Assembly: GCA_010909165.1 (NCBI GenBank)
Contig: MU008177.1
Coordinates: 372,001-436,000, forward strand
Length of the DNA: 64,000 bases
Direction: 5' to 3'
From: Anthoceros angustus
Lineage: Eukaryota; Streptophyta; Anthocerotopsida; Anthocerotales; Anthocerotaceae
Shown here: positions 44,801-54,450 of the stretch, piece by piece
Layout: each line of letters opens with the position of its first letter
Position numbering within the stretch: position 1 is the first letter of the stretch
The notes under the pieces: generated by a model
What the model saw: only the letters and a program-made list of their open reading frames with translations
Databases searched by the model: none
Told to the model about the DNA's origin: nothing
Translations under genes and position numbers: made by a program

Positions 44801-45327
44801 GCTCTCCCTCTTGCCAGACATCAAATTCTGTGGCCCATCTTTTGGTCGGATCTTTGCTAATTGTCATGGAGAAGTACCCCAAGCTTCACTCGTGCACTGT
44901 AAGCATGGTGCAGTAGTGCTTCACCTTCTCTCATGTACAGTATCTCCTGTACAGTAACCATGTACTCATGGTGGAGTAGAGACTGCCAGTGCAGGAACAG
45001 GCATTCCCGAAAATTTCGATAATTGGATGATTACCGGCAGAGATTCTGTGTAGTATTGCAAGATAAGGATCAATGTGTGCCCCAACAGCAGGAAAAACTC
45101 GGCTCTTTACAGTACACTTGTCACCGGCGTCGGGGGCGTTGTTCTCGTGCACAAGGTTGTCGTAGGATCTGAGCATCCGTTCTCGAAGGGGGTGCCACGC
45201 CTGGAAGCAGTACCCACCATCACATTAGGCGGGGAAGAGGCTCTGGGGTTTCACGCCGGCCTTCGTGCAGTGCAGTGGGTGTGGCTTAAGGCTAAGCCAC
45301 TGGCCGCGGTGTCCAGTTGGGGTGGCC
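44801..45327. other. Spacer before ALDH10 exon 1
   Basis: Contains the fullest copy of the ccttctctcatgtacagtat phrase (44,880-45,000) and sequence (45,110-45,327) that is probably the ALDH10 5' leader, reading to the ATG at 45,328. No other gene. Confidence 0.45.
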
Positions 45328-45669
45328 ATGACGATCCAGATTCCGACTCGGGTGCTCTTTATTGACGGCAAATGGGCGCCTCCAATTAAGGGCGGCCGTA
45401 TCCCTGTGATCAATCCGGCGACTGAGGAGACAATCGGTCAGTCTTGACACGTTGAAGCGGGGGCTGGTTGCGCTGAGGTCGTGTGGTGTATCTTGTCCCT
45501 GGTATTCAGATAAAAGCACCTCATCACCAGGGAATGGTTGTCGATGTGGTTATCAGGGGACATTCCGGCAGCAACTCCTGAAGATGTGGACGCAGCTGTA
45601 AGAGCTGCCAGATTGGCTCTTGTGAGAAACAAGGGGCAAGACTGGGCAAAGGCCTCTGGAAAGCTTAGA
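45328..45669 (+). pseudogene. ALDH10-type aldehyde dehydrogenase, exons 1-2
   Basis: Exon 1 (45328-45436) starts [16 protein letters not shown] and continues with [12 protein letters not shown], the standard ALDH10 N-terminus. Exon 2 (45557 to ~45669) reads [20 protein letters not shown], then [12 protein letters not shown]. Exon 2 is cut at agcttagag, where it runs into the pentapeptide-protein exon (gactgatcttcacggttctg), then at ggttctgat into an ALDH10 intron. The ATG fits the family start. Confidence 0.85.
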
Positions 45670-47414
45670 GGACTGATCTTCACGGTTCTGATTTAAATGG
45701 AGTTCGTCTGCAGCTGTGAGTTTTGTGTGTACTGTGGTGGAAGCTATCGAATATGCATCATGTTGCAGGCTCGGACCAGTGGTTAGCGAGGGCCAGGTAT
45801 GCACCTCATAGCATATCGGATATCATGGTCGTACTTATTGACCTAAATTGTTCAAAAGCGAACATTTGTGGCCTGGTTGCTTATGATTGGCACAGGAATC
45901 TTGTGACACCAGGTCCAGGAGCGAAAATCAGAGCTCATATACAGTATCGCTGAAAATGACATTTTGTGCCTTTGCCTTGCTCGGCAAGAGTCCCATCATT
46001 GTGTTTGATGATGCAGATGTCACTAAAGGTAAGCTAATATCGGCCCTTAGTCCAGCTTAGTTTTTGCTGCTTTTTCTTTTCGCAGCTGTGAGTACAGACA
46101 AATGTGGTTCTGTACATCAGTGAATTTGCGTAGGAGGGACTGATCTTCACGGTTCTGATTTAAATGGAGTTCGTCTGCAGCTGTGAGTACAGACAAATGT
46201 GGTTCTGATCTGCGAGGAGCCATGTTCACCAAGGTGAGCTCTTTTCCTTCAAGGACACATTCTTGCTCGCAGACTTCACAAAGCAGGCAGGCGTTTGACA
46301 AGGATCGTGTTGGCTCACAGCTCAACTGATTGTTTTGAGTTGCTTCTAAATCAATGACAGATAGTGATGCTTATGTTGGTAAGCTTGTAAAGTCCAGATC
46401 TGAGCGAATAATTCTATCTTGCAGGCCTTACTGGCGGGCATCGTCTGGATAAACTGCTCATGAACTTCTCTTCAAGTCCTTCATAAACTCTGAAAAGATA
46501 ATGAGCTCTAAGGTCTAACCATGATGGGCCCTGGTTCATTATGGGGCTGGCCTGGTTGCTCCAGCATTAGCAGGATGCACGGTGGTGCTGAAGCCATCAG
46601 AGATGTCGTCTGTGTATGATAGTTTTCCATGTAACTCCTGATCAAAGTTACAGTGAATATGACCCAGGTTGTGCTAAGATTTTTGGGGTATTTGCTTCCA
46701 GCGCTCGGCCTGGGCCCTAAATCAGCGGACGAGTCTGCCCAGGTCTAGGTTCTGCAGAGCATGTGATGTTAGGGTGAAGCATATGAATACGTGCGCAGCA
46801 TGGAGACAGTGGTGAGGGAGTGGAGTCGACAGGAGATGGTAGGGAAGTGGCAGCTTCCGCGTGACACTATCTGGGTTAGCTCAGGAGCCCTGGCCTGGCT
46901 GCACCCCTGTGCCGGATCCAGGAGCCAGGGGCGTAGCACGCAGTAGAGTAGCTTGAAGCACTCTGGTACATGAGGACATGGTTATGGCGCACTGAAGGTG
47001 GGCCCGCATGCCATGGTATGGCTGATGGCGTCCGGACTCGGCTTCCGCAGGGCTGGCGGCCGAGGTGCAAGCGCACTACACTAGCAGAATCGCGGCCGCA
47101 TGCACGGATCTGGCCGCCCCGGACAGCTGTGGTCTGCCGGGAGTGAGCCGCGGTGCGTGAGTCTTCCGGCCGGGCCCCGGATTTGTGCCTTTGCCTTGTT
47201 TTGCTTACCCCTGTGTTGCTGGTGGCGAGCCCCTGATGGTGGGATGTGGTTGTGCTGGTGGGCGGCTGCAGTGACGGGCTCGTTATGAGGGCGTGCTTGC
47301 GATAGGCGGTGGAGATCAATTGAAGCAGGTGGAGGACGCAGGGGCGGGAGGAGGGGCGGGAGGGGCCGGGAGGCGGGTTTTGGCCCCAGGACGGGTAGGT
47401 GCAGGGGAGGCAGG
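45670..47414. pseudogene. Patchwork of ALDH10, pentapeptide-gene, protease and flank fragments
   Basis: Contains, in order: ALDH10 intron/exon 11/intron pieces (45,690-45,890), exon 9 tail (45,985-46,028), two short pentapeptide-exon copies (46,140 and 46,205-46,235), and ALDH10 introns and exon 15 start (46,236-46,460). Then come 40 bp of the protease gene (46,458-46,490), 65 bp of the spacer at 56,980-57,050, ALDH10 exon 6 (46,556-46,615), and 46,700-47,414, the GC-rich 5' flank of the MAKKRKAE gene. No frame is usable. Confidence 0.7.
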
Positions 47415-47783
47415 ATGGCCAAGAAAAGGAAAGCAGAGAGTCAGGGGATGGACGAGGTGGAGAGGACTATCTTCACGTCCTTCTGTGTGGCGGCGAATGC
47501 CATCTCGCAGATGTATACGCAAACCCAGCAGCAGCATTGCTTCCAGGCAGGGGAGCGGCAGGCGTTGGAGAAGCTTTACATGTGGCTGCAGAAGGAGCAG
47601 CAGGGGTCCAACACCACGGTAGCTCAGGTTCTGGACCATGTGCGGAGCCAGTTGGAGGGGTGTCTGGCCGGGATGAGGTGGCAATGCCGCCTGGCCCTCA
47701 TACGCAGCCCTGGGGTTTTCAATATTATAACTGGGTTGGGCAAGGATGCAGGTGCACCTCTAGCATCGCATCCAGATGTTGAT
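47415..47783 (+). pseudogene. Conserved plant protein of unknown function, N-terminal part fused to ALDH10 exon 7
   Basis: Starts [20 protein letters not shown], continues [19 protein letters not shown] and [19 protein letters not shown], loses acaaaatt before TTCCAGGCAG, and loses one g near 47,655. At cctggggttttc (~47,707) it enters ALDH10 exon 7 ([11 protein letters not shown]). That exon ends at 47,786, where its donor is joined to the pentapeptide-gene intron. Confidence 0.75.
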
Positions 47784-48575
47784 AAGGTGAGCTTTTAGTT
47801 CATTGGTCATGAGCCAGCCACCTGCTACTGCATGCCCAGGTACCTATTTGTCAAGCATCTCAGATGATGAAGTGGGTAATCTCAGTCAGTATTTCCATGT
47901 GAACAGGCGGTCCTTTATCGGGCAAATCTCGAAGAGGCAGACCTATCAGATGCTCTTATCGACAGAGCTGTTCTGAACGAGTCAAACCTGTGCAATGCGA
48001 TTCTTCGAGGGCATGGCTGGCACTCACAGATTTAGCAGGGCTAATGTAACCGGGCGGACTTCACCGATGCCATCATCGACAAATTCCAGGCACCACCTAC
48101 ACCATTCCCCAGCACAGCCAGCACCCACCCAACTCCTTACCAGGGCTCGCTCTCACCGTTCATGCTTCTTGTTCGCAGGTGAAGCAACTCTGCGAGCGTG
48201 CAACAGGGTGAATTCCTTGACTGGTGTGGACACTCAGCAGAGCCTCCGGTGTGACACCATCCAGTTCTACAAGGGATCAGGAAGTGAGCTCCATCGTACA
48301 TAGCAAGCTTGTCCTCATAAGATAGCATCATAAGACACTGAAAGCTGAGCACTTGAGACACCGGAGCTTCTCTCGCACATTCAATGTCCTCCACCTTGCG
48401 CTGGCACAGAGTTGTCTTAAAGGCCTTAAGCGGCTACGAGCTTAGGGTTCGGACACTTTGAGCCGGCTGAACCCCTCAAAGTCGATTTGAGAGACTGACA
48501 CGACGACGGCTAACGAGCAGCATCAGCTGCTGTGATGCAGCAACAGCTCAGGCTTTGAGGAGGCAAGCTGCCAAC
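47784..48575 (+). pseudogene. Copy of pentapeptide-protein gene 3' part
   Basis: Copies 57,811-58,575: intron, pentapeptide exon (ANLEEADLSDALIDRAVL), GC-AG intron and last exon. Runs are shortened relative to the parent (gaggggcatgg to gagggcatgg, gcaggggcta to gcagggcta, acccaacccaac to acccaac), which frameshift the exon. It lacks the first coding exon, which is replaced by ALDH10 exon 7. Confidence 0.85.
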
Positions 48576-48873
48576 TTCATGTCACCCGGAGCAAGGATGG
48601 CCAGGCTGGGTACCAACGGTGGGTCGCCAGCAATCCCCTGCGTTACCTTCGGCCTGGAGGCCTTCTGCGAAGCTTCATGCTGCAGACTGGCATGGCGTGG
48701 CGGTTACGTCCCAGGCTGCGTCCACAGGGGTGGTGGGCAGTTGCTCGTTGAGGAAGGTGTGTATGCCGGCGTACGAGGACCTTTGCAGGAAGCATTGCCT
48801 AAGGCATCTATCTCTGTCGGTGGCTTCTGTGGGAAGGCCGAGGAAAGTGGTTATGGTGTCGAAGTCGCAGCTG
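48576..48873 (+). pseudogene. Copy of OSB gene 5' exon, fused to ALDH10 intron
   Basis: Copies ~58,590-58,915, including the codons for the targeting leader (SPGARMARLGT). It loses ttggt at 58,660 and other short units. At tcgcagctg (48,865-48,873) it switches to the ALDH10 intron before exon 10; both parents have ...tcgcagctg there. The OB-fold exons are absent. Confidence 0.85.
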
Positions 48874-50131
48874 TGAGTACAGACAAATGTGGTTCTGATT
48901 TAAATGGAGTTCGTCTGCAGCTGTGGAGTGGGCCATGTTTGGTGCATTTTGGACTAATGGCCAGATTTGTAGTGCTACTTCCCGCCTCCTGATCCAGGTG
49001 GGGCTTGCTTTAGTTTCTCGTTTCCTAAGTTGAATTTAGTCCTCGGCAAAGCAGTCTCTCTGAGATCTCAATGCATGCCTTTGTAGGAAGGAATAGCTGC
49101 AGAGTTCCTTGAGAAGCTGCGGGTTTGGTGTGAGAGCATCAAGATCACGAATCCACTGGAGAAGGATTGCAGGCTCGGACCAGTGGTTAGCGAGGGCCAG
49201 GTATGCACCTCATAGCATATCGGATATCATGGTCGTACTTATTGACCTAAATTGTTCAAAAGCGAACATTTGTGGCCTGGTTGCTCCTGTGCAGTACAAG
49301 AAGGTTCTGAAGTACATTGAAGTTGCAAAGAGCGAGGGCGCAACTCTTCTGTGTGGAGGAAAGCGGCCCAAGGTAAAAGAAGTTGATGAAGTTATTCTGA
49401 GCTGGATCGGTGTCAAGTATACGGTCTGCTGCGCCCTTATCATCTCCTGACTTGCAGAACTTAGAGAGGGGATACTACGTGGAGCCGACGGTGTTCACGA
49501 ATGTGAAGAAGTCCATGCAAATTTGGAACGAAGAGGTCTTTGGACCAGTGTTGGCTGTGACAACCTTCAAGACAGAAGAAGAAGCTATCGAATATGCAAA
49601 TGACACGCAGTAGGTTTCTCATGCCGCTACTCCACACTCCTGGAGTCAAGGGAAAGGTCTGTAACGAGAGGCCTGTATCTGCAGGTACGGGCTCGGAGGG
49701 GCTGTCATATCCAAGGATGAAGAGAGGTGCAAACGGATTTCAGAAGTAAGTCGAGCTCACGCATAACTGGATCACGCCGGACAGATAGTGATGCTTATGT
49801 TGGTAAGCTTGTAAAGTCCAGATCTGAGCGAATAATTCTATCTTGCAGGCCTTACTGGCGGGCATCGTCTGGATAAACTGCTCCCAGCCCTGTTTCTGTC
49901 AAGCACCGTGGGGTGGAGTGAAGCGCAGTGGCTTCGGACGGGAACTGGGAGAGTGGTAAGGACGATGCTTCAAGCAAATCTTTCCGACAGACGAAACAAA
50001 ACCAAGCCAGTTCTCACCAATGTTGGTTATCGGAATGGCAGGGGACTCGAGAACTACCTCTCTGTGAAGCAAGTGACCAAGTACATATCCGCGGACCAGT
50101 GGGGATGGTACCCCAAGCCCTCCAAGCTGTG
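48874..50131 (+). pseudogene. ALDH10-type aldehyde dehydrogenase, exons 10-16 with C-terminus
   Basis: Same exons as 36,384-37,415 plus the last exon (50,043-50,131). All are in frame here: [42 protein letters not shown] (with four Gs, frame intact), [33 protein letters not shown], ending GWYPKPSKL. The final SKL is a PTS1 peroxisomal signal, as in several plant ALDH10 betaine/aminoaldehyde dehydrogenases. This is the best candidate for the true 3' half of the gene, but its 5' side is a fusion with OSB sequence, so exons 1-9 are not in place. Catalytic Cys present; Glu exon missing here. Confidence 0.85.
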
Positions 50132-51037
50132 AAACCAGCCGAATCAGAGCTCATATACAGTATCGCTGAAAATGACAGAGGCAATCTGGCACGCCTTGGA
50201 TGCTAGAAGTAGAAGCCGCCTAGTAGAAGTTAGCTCCACTTACACCAAGACACAGACGTTGCCTTGAAACAGGAGCGTAATCGACTTTGCCTTGCTCGGC
50301 AAGAGTGTGCTTCCAGCGCTCGGCCTGGGCCCTAAATCAGCGGACGAGTCTGCCCAGGTCTAGGTTCTGCAGAGCATGTGATGTTAGGGTGAAGCATATG
50401 AATACGTGCGCAGCATGGAGACAGTGGTGAGGGGAGTGGAGTCGACAGGGAGATGGTAGGGGAAGTGGCAGCTTCCGCGTGACACTATCTGGGTTAGCTC
50501 AGGAGCCCTGGCCTGGCTGCACCCCTGTGCCGGATCCAGGAGCCAGGGGCGTAGCACACGCAGTAGAGTAGCTTGAAGCACTCTGGTACATGAGGACATG
50601 GTTATGGCGCACTGAAGGTGGGCCCGCATGCCATGGTATGGCTGATGGCGTCCGGACTCGGCTTCCGCAGGGCTAGCGGCCGCGAGGTGCAAGCGCACTA
50701 CACTAGCAGAATCGCGGCCGCATGCACGGATCTGGCCGCCCCGGACAGCTGTGGTCTGCCGGGAGTGAGCCGCAGGTGCGTGAGTCTTCCGGCCGGGCCC
50801 CGGATTTGTGCCTTTGCCTTGTTTTGCTTACCCCTGTGTTGCTGGTGGCGAGCCCCTGATGGTGGGATGTGGTTGTGCTGGTGGGCGGCTGCAGTGACGG
50901 GCTCGTTATGAGGGCGTGCTTGCGATAGGCGGTGGAGATCAATTGAAGCAGGTGGAGGACGCAGGGGGCGGGAGGAGGGGGCGGGAGGGGCCGGGAGGCG
51001 GGTTTTGGCCCAGGACGGGTAGGTGCAGGAGGCAGGA
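50132..51037. other. ALDH10 3' flank, then GC-rich 5' flank of the MAKKRKAE gene
   Basis: 50,132-50,310 is ALDH10 3' UTR/flank, repeated at 35,152-35,325. 50,311-51,037 is the GC-rich upstream region of the next gene, repeated at 46,698-47,414 with shorter runs there; this copy has the longer runs (cgtagcacacgcag, gcggccgcgag) and looks nearest the parent. Confidence 0.6.
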
Positions 51038-51358
51038 TGGCCAAGAAAGGAAAGCAGAGAGTCAGGGGATGGACGAGGTGGAGAGGACTATCTTCACGTC
51101 CTTCTGTGTAGCGGCGAATGCCATCTCGCAGATGTATACGCAAACCCAGCAGCAGCACAAAATTGCTTTCCAGGCAGGGGAGCGGCAGGCGTTGGAGAAG
51201 CTTTACATGTGGCTGCAGAAGGAGCAGCAGGGGTCCAACACCACGGTAGCTCAGGTTCTGGACCATGTGCGGAGCCAGTTGGAGGGTGTCTGGCCGGGAT
51301 GAGGTGGCAATGCCGCCTGGCCCTCATACGCAGCCCTGGGGTTTTCTGTGCCGCCGCA
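51038..51358 (+). pseudogene. Conserved plant protein of unknown function, N-terminal half
   Basis: ATGGCCAAGAAAGG at 51,038 (one A fewer than the other copies, so out of frame after four codons), then the codons for [37 protein letters not shown] and [17 protein letters not shown]. The frame ends at 51,302 because ggagggggtg became ggagggtg. At ~51,358 (cacaccttct overlap) it runs into the SINE-like element. Confidence 0.7.
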
Positions 51359-51545
51359 GCTTGCACACCTTCTTTGGTGTCCAAATGGCTTAGGCCAAAG
51401 AGACACACATTTATAAGAACCTCGTGATTAAGCATCCTGAGCTTAGATCGGTACTTCAATGGGGTGCCTAAAGGGGTGGATGCCCTTGGTGCAAGTACCC
51501 AGAGGGAGTGGATGCCCTTGGTGCAAGTAGCTTAGGCACACCATG
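51359..51545 (+). mobile_element. SINE-like element, truncated copy
   Basis: Copies 61,196-61,375 but stops before the hairpin and (TTC)n tail, joining at caccatg (~51,540) the MAKKRKAE gene (gtgcttctgggaacc), then sequence that follows gtctgggaaccc at 60,402. Confidence 0.75.
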
Positions 51546-52138
51546 GTGCTTCTGGGAACCCTTTCTCTTCCAGGGTATGACTTTATGGCGACCGGTCCGA
51601 TGACCGTGTGTAGCTGCCTTGTCCACACAGGTATGTACAGTCTATGGGGATTTCTCATTCAGGAGGTCTCGCACAAGGAAACCAGGATGCCCTCTAAGCA
51701 AGCGAACAGGCAGGCACAGCAGGGCACAGCTAGCAGCCAGAACTCAGCAAATATGGCTGTTCTTGTGAGCGTGCTAACTGGCCAGGGATTGCATTCCCAA
51801 TTGTAAATGTAAGGACAACCCTACATGCCTTGCGAATGAAGGGACCCGCTGCGACAGGATTCAATACCAGTCCACCCTGTGCACTGTACTGACAGCTTGA
51901 AAGCTCCGCGCCACCGGTCGAAAATTTGCACCTCATCAATTTCTCCTTCCAATATCGAGGACAAGTCCGTTCTTCCCGGCCAGCTGGTATACGTGACATC
52001 AGCCACCCAATCCATCGTACTGCCGAAGAAGTCCCCGTGATTCGGTGACGGGGACTCCAGTGAATCAGGTGAAAAATTGGATTGGGTACGATTCGGAGTG
52101 AAAAATTGGATTGGATACGATTCAACAAATTCTACGAA
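51546..52138. other. Copy of 60,405-61,002 (unknown gene 3' part and tRNA 5' side)
   Basis: Duplicates the region downstream of the OSB gene with one-unit losses (gggggattt to ggggattt, ccacccggtccacc to ccagtccacc). It leads directly into the tRNA-Leu copy. Confidence 0.75.
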
Positions 52139-52219
52139 TGTCAGAAATGGGATTCGAACCCATGCCCTTTCGGACCAGTACCTGAAACTGGCGCCTTAGA
52201 CCAACTCGGCCATCCTGAC
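52139..52219 (-). tRNA. trnL-CAG: tRNA-Leu (CAG), copy 1
   Basis: The minus strand folds fully: acceptor GTCAGGA/TTCTGAC with one G-T pair, discriminator A, D arm TGGCCGAGTTGGTCTAAGG (A box), anticodon loop TTCAGGT (anticodon CAG), a class II long variable arm, and T arm ATGGG-TTCGAAT-CCCAT (B box). 81 nt, no intron. Identical to the copy at 61,003. Confidence 0.95.
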
Positions 52220-52670
52220 GTGGATGTCTTGAAACGGATATCCTACCTTATTTAAAAACAAGTTTTGATAAATGTAAAAAATTGGGCTGCCCGCCAACCG
52301 GTAGTTGCAACAAAGAAGCCAACCGATAGTTGCACACCTTCTTTGGTGTCCAAATGATGGCTTAGGCCAAAGAGACACACATTTATAAGAACCTCGTGAT
52401 TAAGCATCCTGAGCTTAGATCGGTACTTCAATGGGGTGCCTAAAGGGGTGGATGCCCTTGGTGCAAGTACCCAGAGGGAGTGGATGCCCTTGGTGCAAGT
52501 AGCTTAGGCACACCATGATACAAGTTGTTAAGTAAAATCCATGACGGAAATCCGTCCTTCGTGGACTTAAATAAAATTCTTCTTCTTCTTCTTGTCCTGC
52601 ACTAAGCGAAACTAGACGTCACACCAGGAACGCTGGCATTCCCGATGCCCAGGGCTCCTGTACCAGGATG
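52220..52670 (+). mobile_element. SINE-like element, second copy with LINE-type tail
   Basis: From ~52,330 (ttgcacaccttctttggtgt) to the (TTC)5 tract at ~52,590. Contains an internal duplication of gtggatgcccttggtgcaag and ends with the hairpin gacggaaatccgtc (52,543-52,556) before taaataaaattcttcttc. Relative to the 61.2 kb copy it has an extra atg. After the tail (52,600-52,655) it switches to ALDH10-region and then OSB 3' sequence. Confidence 0.7.
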
Positions 52671-53627
52671 CAGAGGAGTCTGATTGGGGTGATTTTTAGT
52701 TTTGGTGGTGCACGCAGGGAGATACCGTTTTGAAATGAGCCCATTTGCACCATGGCGTGGTCTCTCGAGCAGAGTGTGCTTCAAAACGATTTTGCTGTAC
52801 AAAGTCTAGGGGTCCGGGTTCCTAAATCTGTTTTCGAAAGAACTGTAAAGTTACGACATCGGGGTTGTCCTGTGTTTGGCTGCGGGATTGTAACAGGCGT
52901 GAAGGTAAGAATTCTATTAAGTGAGCGATAAGTGAGCAAAAAATTAGACCCATAAAATAATTGACCCAAATTAAGTGTGATTATCTCCAACGACAAGAAA
53001 GTCCATAAACATTTGCAAGATGCCGCTGACAGCATTGTAAAGCTGTACCCCGGACAAAAAGTCTGGGAACCCTTTCTCTTCCAGGGTATGACTTTATGGC
53101 GACCGGTCCGATGACCGTGTGTAGCTGCCTTGTCCACACAGGTATGTACAGTCTATGGGGATTTCTCATTCAGGAGGTCTCGCACAAGGAAACCAGGATG
53201 CCCTCTAAGCAAGCGAACAGGCAGGCACAGCAGGGCACAGCTAGCAGCCAGAACTCAGCAAATATGGCTGTTCTTGTGAGCGTGCTAACTGGCCAGGGAT
53301 TGCATTCCCAATTGTAAATGTAAGGACAACCCTACATGCCTTGCGAATGAAGGGACCCGCTGCGACAGGATTCAATACCAGTCCACCCTGTGCACTGTAC
53401 TGACAGCTTGAAAGCTCCGCGCCACCGGTCGAAAATTTGCACCTCATCAATTTCTCCTTCCAATATCGAGGACAAGTCCGTTCTTCCCGGCCAGCTGGTA
53501 TACGTGACATCAGCCACCCAATCCATCGTACTGCCGAAGAAGTCCCCGTGATTCGGTGACGGGGACTCCAGTGAATCAGGTGAAAAATTGGATTGGGTAC
53601 GATTCGGAGTGAAAAATTGGATTGGAA
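52671..53627. other. Copy of OSB 3' end and the downstream unknown gene
   Basis: 52,671-53,627 duplicates 60,012-60,975, from the last OSB codons (EESDWGDF) through the possible gene at 60,093. At tggattgga (~53,620-53,628) it leaves into the MAKKRKAE gene. Confidence 0.75.
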
Positions 53628-54450
53628 TCACTGCACGAGCCCAATTCGCAATATGCTAGGCACCAGGATTTTCCAACCTCTTATAATCCATACACCCAGG
53701 GGGCGGCCTGCCCTACGGCCACAACCCCGCACAATCAGGAAAGGCCTGGTGGAGATGATGCCAGTATGGATATGTGAGCGAACTGTGCCTGACGTTCCAA
53801 GTTACGGCCCGGCTCACAAGGAAACTTGCGCACATGGCCGTTGCCTATGGTGGACAAGGGAGTAGCAGGCTTCGGGTCAGTGCAGCTGTGCCTGGCCACG
53901 CACCATTTGAGTTGATGCAGCAAGGCATCATGAATTGTATATGCTGGGTTTTCTTCTTCCCCTTGTGAGAGTGCGTATCGGGAAAGTCTGTCAAAGGGTT
54001 ACTGGACTTCATGCAGCAGTTAGGAAGACGTAGTACCATAACAATTTTGTCGTCAGGGGCAAGATCATGGGAAGATTCTGTTTCCGCCGAGTTGTTCCGA
54101 TTTGAGCATCTTTCGCAGACTATTTTTTTCAATCCGTGTGCAGGATTTAGAGCCGCGGTGGGATGTTGCCATACAACGTTGATGTCAATGTTAGCCAGCA
54201 AGTGTTCGATTTGTGCAGATCATGAGCATTCAACCTGCTCAACGTCGAGTGACTCAGGCTTGAGGCAATGAGCGGCATGGATGTAGACGTGCTTCAGTAT
54301 CGGCAGTGGTAATCCAGAATTAGGTGTCAGCTTAATGGGATAGGTTGAGCACTTCCTTTGTTCGAGCTGTCAGCGTTGTGTCAGACGCATCGTCGGTGAG
54401 GTACCCGATAGCGTCCTATCCGCTTCAATAAGCCGCTTAAAGTTGCAAGC
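53628..54450 (+). pseudogene. Conserved plant protein of unknown function, C-terminal codons and 3' flank
   Basis: Codons for LESLHEPNSQYARHQDFPTS and the tail ERPGGDDASMDM, then the 3' flank to ~54,450 with the longest runs (gtgaggtacccgatag), so it is probably the parent 3' end. It meets AT-rich unique sequence after gcaaagctc. Confidence 0.6.

Noticed and set aside
51821-52128. Minus-strand 132-codon frame next to the tRNA (also at 53.2-53.6 and 60.6-60.9 kb)
   Set aside because: It recurs only because the region is duplicated, it differs between copies after unit losses, and no domain is visible.
33712-54450. 9-bp junction overlaps as transposon target-site duplications
   Set aside because: No common inserted element lies between the repeats; each overlap is single at the junction and belongs to both parents.
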